Both the position numbers and the translations under genes were made by a program. Below the pieces are notes generated by a model that saw only the letters and a list, made by a program, of their open reading frames with translations, was not told the DNA's origin and searched no databases. From Marimonas lutisalis (GTDB taxonomy: Bacteria; Pseudomonadota; Alphaproteobacteria; Rhodobacterales; Rhodobacteraceae): a DNA stretch of 64,000 bases. Positions 33,422-41,082 of the stretch are shown in pieces. The DNA lies in contig NZ_SKCI01000004.1 in assembly GCF_005434965.1 (NCBI RefSeq), positions 124,001-188,000 of the forward strand, in the 5' to 3' direction. Each line of letters begins with the position of its first letter. Position 1 is the first letter of the stretch.

Positions 33422-34081
33422 GTGGCAGAGATGACAACGGCGGCGGCCCTGTGGTGGGCCGTCGTCGCCTCGGGGATCTATCACGGGGTCAATCCCGGCA
33501 TGGGCTGGCCGCTGGCCGTGTCCGCCGCCCTGATGGAGCGGGACTACAGGAACCTCTACAAGGCGCTCACCGCGCTGGCCGCCGGTCACCTGCTGGCCAT
33601 GGCGGCAATCCTGTTCCCCTTCACCGCGCTGCTGGTGCTGGCGGAATGGCAGACCCGGATCCAGGTCGGCGCCGCAATCCTGGTCATGGCGCTCGGGGTT
33701 TACCTTCTTATCAACCGCCGGCACCCGCGCTTCCTTGCCCGGGTCCCGCCGTCACGGCTGGCGCTGTGGTCGTTCCTCGCGGCGATGGCGCATGGCGCCG
33801 GGCTGATGCTGGTGCCGATCTACCTGGGCATCTGCCGCACGGTCGAAACCGATGCCGGCCACGCCGCAGCCGGCGACCTGATGGCCGGCAATGCCGGCAC
33901 GGCCGTGACCGTCGCGCTGGCCCACACCGCCGCCATGACGCTTTCGGGCGGCGCGATCGCACTGGGCGTCTATCACTGGCTCGGCCTGAAGTTCCTGTCC
34001 AAGGGCTGGTTCAATCTCGATGTGGTCTGGGCGCTCAGCCTGATCGCGGTGGGGGGCATTTCCCTGCTCTCCCTGCATTGA
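33422..34081 (+). CDS. Six-helix membrane protein with intramembrane His residues
   Basis: A 219-residue protein with about six hydrophobic segments. Each of several segments carries a His: GIYHGVNPGMGWPLAV near residue 15-30, ALAAGHLLAMAA, LAAMAHGAGLMLVPIYLG and VALAHTAAMTLSGGAI. This pattern recalls metal-transporting membrane proteins such as NiCoT/HupE types, though no family could be named. Start GTG 33422 follows the SBP56 stop by three bases; ATG 33431 is an alternative, and neither has a strong ribosome site, so translation may be coupled. Given that SBP56 enzymes need copper, metal delivery or export is a working hypothesis only. Confidence 0.7.
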   Translation: MAEMTTAAALWWAVVASGIYHGVNPGMGWPLAVSAALMERDYRNLYKALTALAAGHLLAMAAILFPFTALLVLAEWQTRIQVGAAILVMALGVYLLINRRHPRFLARVPPSRLALWSFLAAMAHGAGLMLVPIYLGICRTVETDAGHAAAGDLMAGNAGTAVTVALAHTAAMTLSGGAIALGVYHWLGLKFLSKGWFNLDVVWALSLIAVGGISLLSLH

Positions 34082-34133
34082 CGGCGACCTGAGGAACGGG
34101 CATCCAGACCGCGTTGCAGGAAAGGACGACACG

Positions 34134-34481
34134 ATGCCCGAAACCCGCCTTCTGACAGAGATTGGCATGGGCACCTCGCTCAGGCGCCAGGATTATACCG
34201 AGGCCGCGCTGCGCGGCATCCGCGACGCGCTGTGGCGCAACTCGATCAACCTCGCCGAGCTGTTCGGCGCCCCGAAAGAGGCGATGATCCTCGATGTCGA
34301 GATTGGCGTGGCGCAGCCGGGTGCCGTCGATGTCGCCAAGGTCGCGGCGGCCTTCCCCTATGGCCAGCCACGGGTGAAGGTCACACAGGGCGGGCTCGAT
34401 GTGCCGCGCCCGGACGCGGCGCCGAACGTGATCGCCACGGTGGCGATCTCGGTCTCGCTGGACCTGGAGCGCGCGCCATGA
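34134..34481 (+). CDS. Lin0512-family protein, first copy
   Basis: A 115-residue protein matching the Lin0512 conserved hypothetical family (TIGR02058 type): EIGMGTSLRRQDYTEAALRG at residues 7-26, RNSINLAELFGAP, and ILDVEIGVAQPGAVDVAKVAA in the middle, then a hydrophobic strand near the end. The family is found in bacteria and has no known function. It overlaps its paralogue by four bases (ATGA). An AAAGGA ribosome site lies upstream of 34134. Placement after SBP56 suggests a role in the same process. Confidence 0.75.
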   Translation: MPETRLLTEIGMGTSLRRQDYTEAALRGIRDALWRNSINLAELFGAPKEAMILDVEIGVAQPGAVDVAKVAAAFPYGQPRVKVTQGGLDVPRPDAAPNVIATVAISVSLDLERAP

Positions 34482-34843
34482 CCGATCGTCGTTTCATCAT
34501 CGAGATGGCCCAGGGCACCGACCTGCACGGCGGCGACTACACCAAGGCGGCGTTGCGCGCGGTGCGGGCGGCGCTGCAGGGCTCGTCACTGGCGCTGCTG
34601 GGGGGCGAGGGGATCGACCCGGCTGCCATGCGCGTGCAGGTCACCGTCGGCGTGCAAGACCCCAACGCCGTGGACCGCGCGGCGATTGCCGCGCTGCTGC
34701 CGGCGGGGCGGGTGACGGTGGACGTCATCCATGGCGGGCTGGATCATGCCGGGCCCCGAGGCGGCGCGCCGATCGTCATCGCCACCGCCGCGGTCGAGGC
34801 GTTCCTGCCGGACCATCCCGGCGGCTGGCGGGCCGCGACCTGA
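34478..34843 (+). CDS. Lin0512-family protein, second copy
   Basis: A 121-residue paralogue of the preceding protein: EMAQGTDLHGGDYTKAALRAV and SSLALLGGEGIDPAAMRVQV align with the first copy, as do VTVGVQDPNAVDRAAIAALLP and the strand IVIATAAVEAFL. The two copies differ at many positions, so the duplication is old and the products may form a heteromer. Start 34478 lies in the stop of the first copy. Hairpin-type repeat e begins 11 bases after its stop, so the operon probably ends here. Confidence 0.75.
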   Translation: MTDRRFIIEMAQGTDLHGGDYTKAALRAVRAALQGSSLALLGGEGIDPAAMRVQVTVGVQDPNAVDRAAIAALLPAGRVTVDVIHGGLDHAGPRGGAPIVIATAAVEAFLPDHPGGWRAAT

Positions 34844-34854
34844 GACAAGAGGGT

Positions 34855-34998
34855 GCGCCGCGTGTGCCACGCGCCGCGGCGGGGCGGGGCCTCGGCTGAC
34901 GCCCCGGCCCCGCTGAAACGTCTGCCACCGCTGCGATCCTCTTGGGGCGTTCGGCTGACCGCAAGGGCGCAATGAGTATTTTTGCCAAGAAAGAGCAG
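34855..34998 (+). repeat. Hairpin plus GAGTATTTTTGCC intergenic repeat, copy e
   Basis: Aligns with 18545-18687: a GC-rich structured stretch with GGCGGGGCCTCGGCTGA, then CGCTGCGATCCTCT and a terminal TGAGTATTTTTGCCAAGAAA. It follows the second Lin0512 gene directly and is followed by repeat element B. Together they fill the 336-bp gap at 34844-35179. Confidence 0.7.
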
Positions 34999-35011
34999 CC
35001 GAACGGTGCGC

Positions 35012-35120
35012 TAACCTTAATGCGCGTTAACCTCGAAGGCATTAGCCGGCAGCCGGATGTCAGCCGGGCGGTGCACGCAGATCACCCCCCGCATTTGGAC
35101 CGTTCGGTGCTGTTAACCCG
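35012..35120 (+). repeat. 110-bp repeated intergenic element, copy B (upstream of FadR-type gene)
   Basis: Shares the block order of 4860-4969 including TAACCTTAA, GCGTTAACC, CGGCAGCCGG, CAGCCGG, CGGTGCACGCA, ATCACCCC and GTTAACCCG. It ends 60 bases before the start of the regulator gene, comparable to copy A, which ends 80 bases before lepB. Confidence 0.75.
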
Positions 35121-35179
35121 TCCCTTGCCGGCGTGCAAAAGCGGTCATATGATCTGACCAATTAACTGAATGGTGCCGC

Positions 35180-35947
35180 ATGCCGTTTCATCCCGTTCAC
35201 CCCGAGAAACTCTCGAGCGCCGTGGTGCGCCAAATCGAGCTTCTGATCCTGCGCGGCATCCTGCGCCCGGGTGAGCGCCTGCCCTCGGAGCGCGAGCTTT
35301 CCGAGAAACTGGGCGTGTCGCGCCCGTCGCTGCGCGAGGCCATCGGTGAGTTGCAGGAACGCGGACTTCTGACCTCGCGCGCAGGATCGGGGATTTACGT
35401 GGCCGAGGTGCTGGGCTCGGCTTTCTCGCCGGCGCTGGTGCGGCTTTTCGCGTCGCATGACGAAGCGGTCTTCGACTACGTCGCCTTTCGCCGCGACATG
35501 GAAGGGCTTGCCGCAGAGCGCGCCGCGCGCTTTGCTTCTGACACGGATCTGCGCGTGATTTCCAAGGCTTACCAGCGGATGGCCGACGCGCATGACAAGG
35601 GGGACGCCGCCCGCGAGGCCGAGGCGGATGCCGATTTTCACATGGCGATCATCGAGGCCAGTCATAACGTGATCATGCTGCACATGATGCGCTCGATGTA
35701 CGAGCTCCTGCGCGAGGGCGTGTTCTATAACCGTGCCCAGATGTTCCGGCAGTCCACCTCGCGCGAGGAGTTGCTGGCCCAGCATGCGGCCATCAACGAT
35801 GCGCTGCAGGCGCGCGATCCGAAAGCGGCGCGCGCGGCGGTCGAGGCGCATATGGATTACGTCGAGGGCGCGCTGGCCGCTCAGCAGAAAGCCGAACGCA
35901 ACGAAGAGATCGCGCGCCAGCGGATCCAGCACGAACACGCGCGGTAA
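35180..35947 (+). CDS. FadR-subfamily GntR transcriptional regulator
   Basis: A 255-residue regulator with an N-terminal winged helix (LILRGILRPGERLPSERELS, then LGVSRPSLREAIGELQERGL) and a C-terminal FCD helical ligand domain: FRRDMEGLAAERAARFA, ADADFHMAIIEASHNVIMLHM with metal- or ligand-binding Asp and His, and EELLAQHAAINDALQARD with the second His. This layout is typical of PdhR, LldR and GlcC-like repressors of organic-acid catabolism. It faces the F0 operon, and its target is not evident from neighbours. A terminator lies after its stop. Confidence 0.9.
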   Translation: MPFHPVHPEKLSSAVVRQIELLILRGILRPGERLPSERELSEKLGVSRPSLREAIGELQERGLLTSRAGSGIYVAEVLGSAFSPALVRLFASHDEAVFDYVAFRRDMEGLAAERAARFASDTDLRVISKAYQRMADAHDKGDAAREAEADADFHMAIIEASHNVIMLHMMRSMYELLREGVFYNRAQMFRQSTSREELLAQHAAINDALQARDPKAARAAVEAHMDYVEGALAAQQKAERNEEIARQRIQHEHAR

Positions 35948-36023
35948 GAGTTTATCACCGCCCGGCGCGGCAAGCGGCCGGTTATATGTTTGCGGCAGGT
36001 TAGCCGGAGCCTATAGACGCGAA

Positions 36024-36048
36024 AAACCCGGGCATTCAGCCCGGGTTT
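36024..36048. terminator. Bidirectional rho-independent terminator
   Basis: Perfect 10-bp inverted repeat, AAACCCGGGC and GCCCGGGTTT with a five-base loop, with an A run on one side and T run on the other. It separates the convergent FadR-type gene and atpF and can serve both. Confidence 0.88.
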
Positions 36049-36082
36049 CCCGATCTCACTGGACGCTATGCATCCGGAGTGT

Positions 36083-36640
36083 TCAGTGCAGCTTTGCTTC
36101 GACCTCGCTGATCGCATCGTCGATCAGCTTGTTGCCGTCCGCTGCCGTCATGTTTTTCGCGATCAGGTCCTGTGCCGCGCCAACGGCGATGGCGATGGCC
36201 TGGTCACGGACGTCCCTGACAGCCGAAGCCTGGGCGCTGGCGATCTGATCTTCGGCCGCGGCCAGACGGCGCGCGATCGATTTCTTCAGGTCTTCCTTGG
36301 CCTGCTCGGCGGCCAGTTCGGCTTCTTCGCGGGCATGCGCGATGATGCGTTCGGACTGTTCCGCCACTTCCTTCTGCTTGCGCTCATAGGAGGCCAGAAC
36401 GCTCTGCGCCTCTTCGCGCAGCTTACGTGCCTCGTCCAGTTCTGCCTGGATGCCTTCGGCGCGCTTGTCCAGCATCCCGCTCAGCAGCCCGGGTACCTTC
36501 AGGTAGACCAGCACGGCGATGAACAGGAGAAACGCGATCAGCACCACGAAGTTGGTGTTCGCGAGCGAGAAAAACGGCCCCGACGCGGCCAGCGCGGGGC
36601 TGGCGGCGAAAAGGGCGATCATGGTTGCAAATGCGCGCAT
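36083..36640 (-). CDS. atpF: ATP synthase F0 subunit b
   Basis: The 185-residue subunit b is part of the peripheral stalk linking F0 to F1. The N-terminus has a putative signal-like or leader segment (MRAFATMIALFAASPALAAS), then one membrane helix (FVVLIAFLLFIAVLVYL), followed by a long charged coiled coil (LDKRAEGIQAELDEARKLRE onward). In alphaproteobacteria two related subunits, b and b', pair, and the homologue b' is immediately upstream. It is the last gene of the operon, followed by the terminator at 36024-36048. F1 genes are not in this window. Confidence 0.9.
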   Translation of the reverse strand: MRAFATMIALFAASPALAASGPFFSLANTNFVVLIAFLLFIAVLVYLKVPGLLSGMLDKRAEGIQAELDEARKLREEAQSVLASYERKQKEVAEQSERIIAHAREEAELAAEQAKEDLKKSIARRLAAAEDQIASAQASAVRDVRDQAIAIAVGAAQDLIAKNMTAADGNKLIDDAISEVEAKLH

Positions 36641-36644
36641 CTGA

Positions 36645-37190
36645 TTACCCTTTCATCCGTTCATTGATGGCCGCGGTGATACTGCGGGCATCGGCCTTGC
36701 CGCCCATCGCCGCCACGATTTCCTTGGCGGTGTCCTTGGCGACATCCTTGACCGCTTCCAGCGCACCGGCGCGGATCTCGGAAATGGCCTTTTCGCTTTC
36801 GGCGGATTTCGCGGCGATCTCGGCGTCGGCCTTGGCAATCTCTGCATCCACTTCGGCCTGCATTTCGGCCTTGGCTTCGGCGATGATCCGGCCAGCTTCG
36901 GCACGGGCATCCGCCAGCGCCTTGTTATAGGCTTCTTCGGCCTCGACGGCCTTTTGCTTGAGCTCTTCGGCCGCTGCGATGTCGTTCGTGATCGTACCCT
37001 GCCGTTCGGCCAGCACGGAAGCGATCCGCGGCAGCGCGATTTTCGACAGGATGAAGAAGATCACCACCAGCGTGACGACCAGCCAGAAGATCTGGTTGCC
37101 CATCCAGTCGGGGCAGAGCTGCGGCATACCAATCGCGCCGCCATGCGAATCTACGCAGGAGCTGACCGGTGCGTGCGTCTCGGTTGCCAT
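36645..37190 (-). CDS. ATP synthase F0 subunit b'
   Basis: A 181-residue b-type stalk subunit with an N-terminal membrane helix ([17 protein letters not shown]) preceded by an acidic/His-rich extension, then a coiled coil rich in Ala, Glu and Lys. The motif [18 protein letters not shown] is typical of b'. It is four bases upstream of atpF and differs in having a longer polar N-terminus with two Cys ([16 protein letters not shown]). Photosynthetic and many alphaproteobacteria carry this pair of unequal b subunits. The distinction from subunit b is by order and motifs. Confidence 0.88.
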   Translation of the reverse strand: MATETHAPVSSCVDSHGGAIGMPQLCPDWMGNQIFWLVVTLVVIFFILSKIALPRIASVLAERQGTITNDIAAAEELKQKAVEAEEAYNKALADARAEAGRIIAEAKAEMQAEVDAEIAKADAEIAAKSAESEKAISEIRAGALEAVKDVAKDTAKEIVAAMGGKADARSITAAINERMKG

Positions 37191-37272
37191 GTCGTCGTCC
37201 TCCTCGAACCGGGGTTACAACGGGTGGGTCATGCGTGATGACCCACCCGAGCGTAAGGATGGTCCGTAAGGT

Positions 37273-37509
37273 TTAGACGGCGAACATCAGCAGAAGCGCG
37301 ACGAGGAACGAGAAGATCCCCAGGGCTTCCGAGAACGCGATACCGATGAACATGGTTGCGGTCTGGCCACCGGCCGCCGACGGGTTGCGCAGGGCACCCG
37401 ACAGGAAGTTGCCAACCACGTGGCCCACACCAACAGCCGCGCCGCCCATGCCCGTGCATGCGAGGCCTGCGCCGATGTAAGCACCCATTTGTACGATGTC
37501 GCCTTCCAT
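37273..37509 (-). CDS. atpE: ATP synthase F0 subunit c
   Basis: The 78-residue c subunit forms the proton-driven rotor ring. Two membrane helices are joined by a polar loop: [20 protein letters not shown], then [10 protein letters not shown] in the loop, then [20 protein letters not shown]. The proton-carrying carboxylate is the Glu in AFSEALG. This matches alphaproteobacterial c subunits. It sits between b' and the a subunit gene, with GGAGAATC upstream of the start on the minus strand. Confidence 0.95.
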   Translation of the reverse strand: MEGDIVQMGAYIGAGLACTGMGGAAVGVGHVVGNFLSGALRNPSAAGGQTATMFIGIAFSEALGIFSFLVALLLMFAV

Positions 37510-37554
37510 TTCGATTCTCCTTACGTTGGAATTGGCTAAAGTTGTTTGCCCTGA

Positions 37555-38325
37555 TCAGTGGTGCGGATGCAGTGCATCCTTCAGATACACACAGGTCAGG
37601 ATCGCGAAGACGTAGGCCTGAATGAAGGCCACGAGAAGTTCCAGTGCATAGATCGCGGTGATCGCGAGGATTGCGAAGGGCGAGATCGCCAGCAGCGCCG
37701 CGAAGGCCGCGAACACCTTGATCACCGCGTGGCCCGCCATCATGTTGCCGGCCAAACGAATGGAGTGGCTGACGGGGCGCACGAAGTAGGAAATGATCTC
37801 GATGATCGCCAGGATCGGGCGCAGCACCAGCGGCGCGCTCGAAATCCAGAACAGGCTCAGGAAGCCGAAACCGTTCTTCCAGAAGCCGATGATCGTCACG
37901 CTCAGGAACACCGCCACGGCCATCACCGCCGTCACCGCGATATGGCTGGTGGTGGTGAAGGCCATCGGAATCAGGCCCAGCATGTTCGCCATCAGGATGA
38001 ACATGAACAGCGTCATGATATAGGGGAAGTAGCGCAGGCCATCCTTGCCGGCGACATCCTCGACCATCTTGTAGACAAAGCCATAGGCCAGTTCGGCGAT
38101 CGACTGACTGCGGCTCGGGACGATCGCCCGGCGCGAGGTGCCGACAACCAGCAGCAGCAGGATCGCCACGACCGAGAGCGCCATCCACAGCGTCACGTTG
38201 GTGATCGTGAACATGCCCACCGGACCATCGCCAAACAGAGGTTTGACAATGAACTGGTCCATCGGGTGAAAGACCAGGCTAGAGCCTTCTGCAGCGGCTT
38301 CGGTGGAATGCGTCTCGGTTGCCAC
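37555..38325 (-). CDS. atpB: ATP synthase F0 subunit a
   Basis: The 256-residue stator subunit provides proton half-channels. About five to six membrane segments; the essential Arg is in [20 protein letters not shown], and [21 protein letters not shown] lies earlier. The C-terminal helices contain [21 protein letters not shown] with conserved Glu and Gln. It starts three bases after the atpI stop and is followed by atpE, the standard order. Confidence 0.95.
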   Translation of the reverse strand: MATETHSTEAAAEGSSLVFHPMDQFIVKPLFGDGPVGMFTITNVTLWMALSVVAILLLLVVGTSRRAIVPSRSQSIAELAYGFVYKMVEDVAGKDGLRYFPYIMTLFMFILMANMLGLIPMAFTTTSHIAVTAVMAVAVFLSVTIIGFWKNGFGFLSLFWISSAPLVLRPILAIIEIISYFVRPVSHSIRLAGNMMAGHAVIKVFAAFAALLAISPFAILAITAIYALELLVAFIQAYVFAILTCVYLKDALHPHH

Positions 38326-38328
38326 GTC

Positions 38329-38679
38329 TTACGTCCTCTCGTCTTCATCGGCCCGCGCCTGGGCCGCGTTTTGCTCCTGGAACTCCTTGGCCGTCCGCAT
38401 CATCGTGCGCACCCCGGCGACAAAGCCCAGCAATGTGAACGGCACAAGAAAGATCGGGAGCGTCCCGAACAGGCTGTCCAGCCCGTATCCCATGCCAAAG
38501 CCGATCAGCAGACCGGCGACCAATTCGATCACCATTCGCCAGCCCTGCTGGGCCTGGGAATAGTGTTCGTCCTGATGGCGTTTTTCCGGTGCGCCGGCGG
38601 CTTTCGCCGCTTCGATCCGTGCTTCCAGCTCCGCCAAACGCTGCTTCTGGTCAGGATCGGTCACGCGGAATGCCCCCAT
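38329..38679 (-). CDS. atpI: ATP synthase-associated protein AtpI
   Basis: A 116-residue protein at the head of the F0 operon. A charged N-terminal helix (QKRLAELEARIEAAKAAG) precedes two membrane helices (MVIELVAGLLIGFGMGYGLD and TLPIFLVPFTLLGFVAGVRT), and a polar C-tail follows. AtpI is thought to aid c-ring assembly or Mg uptake. The promoter candidate at 38695-38723 lies just upstream. The family is loosely conserved, but position makes the call secure. Confidence 0.87.
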   Translation of the reverse strand: MGAFRVTDPDQKQRLAELEARIEAAKAAGAPEKRHQDEHYSQAQQGWRMVIELVAGLLIGFGMGYGLDSLFGTLPIFLVPFTLLGFVAGVRTMMRTAKEFQEQNAAQARADEDERT

Positions 38680-38694
38680 CGGACGATTGCGCCT

Positions 38695-38723
38695 TTGCTA
38701 GGGGCGCGGCGCTACAGAGTCAA
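38695..38723 (-). promoter_or_regulatory. Candidate promoter of the F0 operon
   Basis: On the minus strand TTGACT (38723-38718), 17 bases, then TAGCAA (38700-38695), with the atpI start 16 bases beyond. The spacing and -35 are good, but the -10 match is weak and the implied 5' leader is very short. Confidence 0.4.
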
Positions 38724-38845
38724 GCGCCGCGAAGCGCCCCCAGCAAACCATTCAAGCATATGATTTGTAAACGATTTTTCGCAGAAAAATCGAAGCAGCA
38801 CAAAGCGTCGCAGCCGCCGTTAGCGCTGACTCCGGCGAAAACGCA

Positions 38846-38867
38846 TATTCAACCAAATGGTTGACGA
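38846..38867. promoter_or_regulatory. Palindromic operator of the ArsR-type regulator
   Basis: TCAACCA-AA-TGGTTGA at 38849-38864, a perfect 7-bp inverted repeat, resembles operators upstream of SdpR/ArsR-type genes in many bacteria. It lies 33 bases before the chosen start and overlaps an upstream TTG start candidate, supporting autoregulation and the later start. Confidence 0.7.
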
Positions 38868-38896
38868 ATGCGCCCGCCTTCGACAAACCGCTGGAC

Positions 38897-39235
38897 ATGA
38901 GCGACACGCTGGATGCCACCTTTGCCGCGCTGGCCGATCCTACCCGCCGGGCGATCCTGACCATGCTTCTCGAAGATGACATGGCCGTCACCGACGTGGC
39001 CGAACCGTTCGAGATGTCGCTCGCGGCGATCTCAAAGCACCTCACCATCCTCACCCGCGCCGGTCTCATCAGCCAGGAAAAGCGCGGCCGCGTGAAATGG
39101 TGCAAGCTCGAGCCCGACGCGCTGCGCGCGGCCAGCGTCTGGATGCAGGGTTTCGGCCAGTTCGAGCCGGTCAACCTCGACGCGTTCGAACGCTTCCTCG
39201 AAACCGAACTGTCGCAACCAGGCGACGAGGCCTGA
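38897..39235 (+). CDS. ArsR/SmtB-family winged-helix regulator
   Basis: A 112-residue regulator. The core is ATFAALADPTRRAILTMLLE, the recognition helix region FEMSLAAISKHLTILTRAGL and the wing QEKRGRVKWCKL. No metal-binding ELCVCDL motif or His cluster is seen, so it belongs to the non-metal SdpR-like group that typically sits before an SRPBCC/AHSA1 gene; no such gene follows here, and a glycosyltransferase starts two bases after the stop. ATG 38897 is chosen because the upstream TTG at 38861 overlaps the palindromic operator. Confidence 0.85.
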   Translation: MSDTLDATFAALADPTRRAILTMLLEDDMAVTDVAEPFEMSLAAISKHLTILTRAGLISQEKRGRVKWCKLEPDALRAASVWMQGFGQFEPVNLDAFERFLETELSQPGDEA

Positions 39236-39237
39236 AC

Positions 39238-40194
39238 GTGCTGCCCCTGCCCCCGGCCACGCTGCAAGGGTTTGCCAATGCCATCGTCACTCCGGTTGGT
39301 GACGGGCGTGATCTGCCCTGCGGCATCTTCGGCGCCGACGGCCGTTTCGCACCGGCATCGCGCACCGCCCTGTCAGGCCAGCGTTTCACCGGCACGCCGG
39401 TTCTGCCGCACGCCGACACGGTGCAGGACCTGCCGGGCCGTTATCTCTACGGCGGGCTGGCCCGGGTGCATTTCGGCCATTTCCTGGTCGAAACCATCAC
39501 CCGCCTCTGGGCCCTGGCCCACCTCGATACACCGCCCGATGCGGTGCTGTTCCTGCCCATGCCGGGCCGCGTGCTACGCCGCAGTCTCGAAAACCGTCTG
39601 CGTCCTCTGGTCTCGGCCATTATCGGCGATGTGCCCTACAGGCAGGTCGATACTCCCCTGCGCGTGCAAGAGCTGATCCTGCCCACACAGGGCGTGGGAC
39701 ATCTTCGCTTGAGCACCGGCACCCCGGAATACCGCGCCTTCACCCGCACCCGGCTCGAAGCGCGGTTCGCCCCCGAAGGCCCCGAACGCCTGTATGTCTC
39801 GCGCTCGCGGCTTGAGGGCGAGGAAAAGCGCTTTGACCGCGAACCCGAGGTGGAAGAGGCAATGGCCGACGCGGACTATGACATCTTCCACCCGCAGGAG
39901 CACCCCCTCGACATCCAGATCGCGTGCTACCGCGCCGCGCGGGTGATCGTGGGCGCCGACAGTTCGGCCTTTCACCTCGCAGCGCTGGTGATGGCCCCCG
40001 GCACGCGCGTCGGCCTGATCAAGCGCCGCCATCGCAACGCGGTCTTCCGCGCGATCCGCCGCCAGGTCGAGGCGTTCTCGCAGGTCGATCTCGTGGCGTT
40101 CGACCCGCTGCTGCCACAGAAAAAATCTGCCGCCTTCGCCCCGGTTGACCTGCCCGCGCTGCTCGCATCGCTGAAAACCGAAGGTTTCCTCTGA
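39238..40194 (+). CDS. Glycosyltransferase family 61 (DUF563-like) protein
   Basis: A 318-residue protein starting at GTG 39238, two bases after the ArsR stop, with GAGG just upstream. Its C-terminal half shows the family pattern RLYVSRSRLEGEEKRFDREP, then FHPQEHPLDIQIACYRAARV and IVGADSSAFHLAALVMAPGT, as in GT61/DUF563 enzymes that add xylose or GlcNAc to glycans or act in bacterial capsule assembly. The acceptor is unknown. Co-transcription with an ArsR regulator is unusual for this family. Confidence 0.75.
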   Translation: MLPLPPATLQGFANAIVTPVGDGRDLPCGIFGADGRFAPASRTALSGQRFTGTPVLPHADTVQDLPGRYLYGGLARVHFGHFLVETITRLWALAHLDTPPDAVLFLPMPGRVLRRSLENRLRPLVSAIIGDVPYRQVDTPLRVQELILPTQGVGHLRLSTGTPEYRAFTRTRLEARFAPEGPERLYVSRSRLEGEEKRFDREPEVEEAMADADYDIFHPQEHPLDIQIACYRAARVIVGADSSAFHLAALVMAPGTRVGLIKRRHRNAVFRAIRRQVEAFSQVDLVAFDPLLPQKKSAAFAPVDLPALLASLKTEGFL

Positions 40195-40197
40195 GGC

Positions 40198-41082
40198 TCA
40201 GCGCCCCTCGTCCTTGAGCAGGATCAGCAGCGCCACGACGGTCAGCACCACGCCCCCCAGCACCAGAACCTGCGGCACATCGTGTCCCAGCATGACTTCC
40301 CAGACGATCACCCAGCTGGGCGTCAGGTAGGTATAGGCCATCACCTTGGCCGAGGGCAGGCGCAGCGTGGCGAACTGCAGCAGAACGAAAGTCACCGCGC
40401 TGGCAAAAATCGCCACGTAGATCAGAGTGATCCACACGATCCCGGGCAGCGCGGCCCAGTCGGTGGCCATGATATCGCGCCAGCCATAGGCCGTGACCAC
40501 GATGCAGCCCGCGACCAGCATGCCGAAGGTGAACACCACCGGCGCCTCGCCCCGGTTCAGGAACCGCACCAGCGGCGTATAGACGGCATGCGCCACGCAG
40601 CCCCAGAAATAAATCATCTCGCCCCGGCCCACCTCGAAGGCGCGCAGGGCAGAAAGGTCGGCGCGAAAGATCACCCACAGCGCCCCCGCCGCCCCCACGC
40701 TCAGCCCCAGCGCCATGCGCGGCGTGGTGATCTGGCGCATCAGGATGTATCCGATCGCCGCCGACATCACCGGCGTCAGGGTAAAGACCGCCGCCGCCGA
40801 AACCGGCGCAGCGGTCTTCAGCCCTTCGAACATCAGCACGAAATAGGCGCCGAAAGTGCCGCCCAGCAGCAGGTAACGCCACGGCGCCCGGGCCGCGCTG
40901 CGCGGCAGGCCGGTCGTGGCCAGTGCCGCCGTTCCGACCAGCACCGCCGCGATCAGAAAGCGCGGCGCGTTCAGCGCGGCGGGCGCGATATGCGGCGCGG
41001 CCATCACGCCCAGCGAAAACGATCCCGCCACCAGCGCCGAAAAGGCCAGCATGGCCAGATGTCCGGCCTGTGCGCGTGTCAC
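40198..41082 (-). CDS. EamA-family (DMT superfamily) transporter
   Basis: A 294-residue exporter-type protein with ten hydrophobic segments in two EamA halves. The first half has AVFTLTPVMSAAIGYILM and the second AVTFVLLQFATLRL with the terminal helix following TPSWVIVWEVMLG. Substrates of the family include amino acids, purines and drugs, and none can be chosen. GTG 41082 overlaps the stop of the divergently read, co-directional LysR gene (GTGA), so the two are coupled: the regulator probably controls the exporter. Convergent with the GT61 gene. Confidence 0.85.
   Translation of the reverse strand: MTRAQAGHLAMLAFSALVAGSFSLGVMAAPHIAPAALNAPRFLIAAVLVGTAALATTGLPRSAARAPWRYLLLGGTFGAYFVLMFEGLKTAAPVSAAAVFTLTPVMSAAIGYILMRQITTPRMALGLSVGAAGALWVIFRADLSALRAFEVGRGEMIYFWGCVAHAVYTPLVRFLNRGEAPVVFTFGMLVAGCIVVTAYGWRDIMATDWAALPGIVWITLIYVAIFASAVTFVLLQFATLRLPSAKVMAYTYLTPSWVIVWEVMLGHDVPQVLVLGGVVLTVVALLILLKDEGR

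Noticed and set aside
35152-35178. FadR/PdhR-type operator (ACCA ... TGGT) before the FadR-type gene
   Set aside because: The half-sites are 11 bases apart, unlike the short spacing of the family operator, and the match is only four bases on each side.
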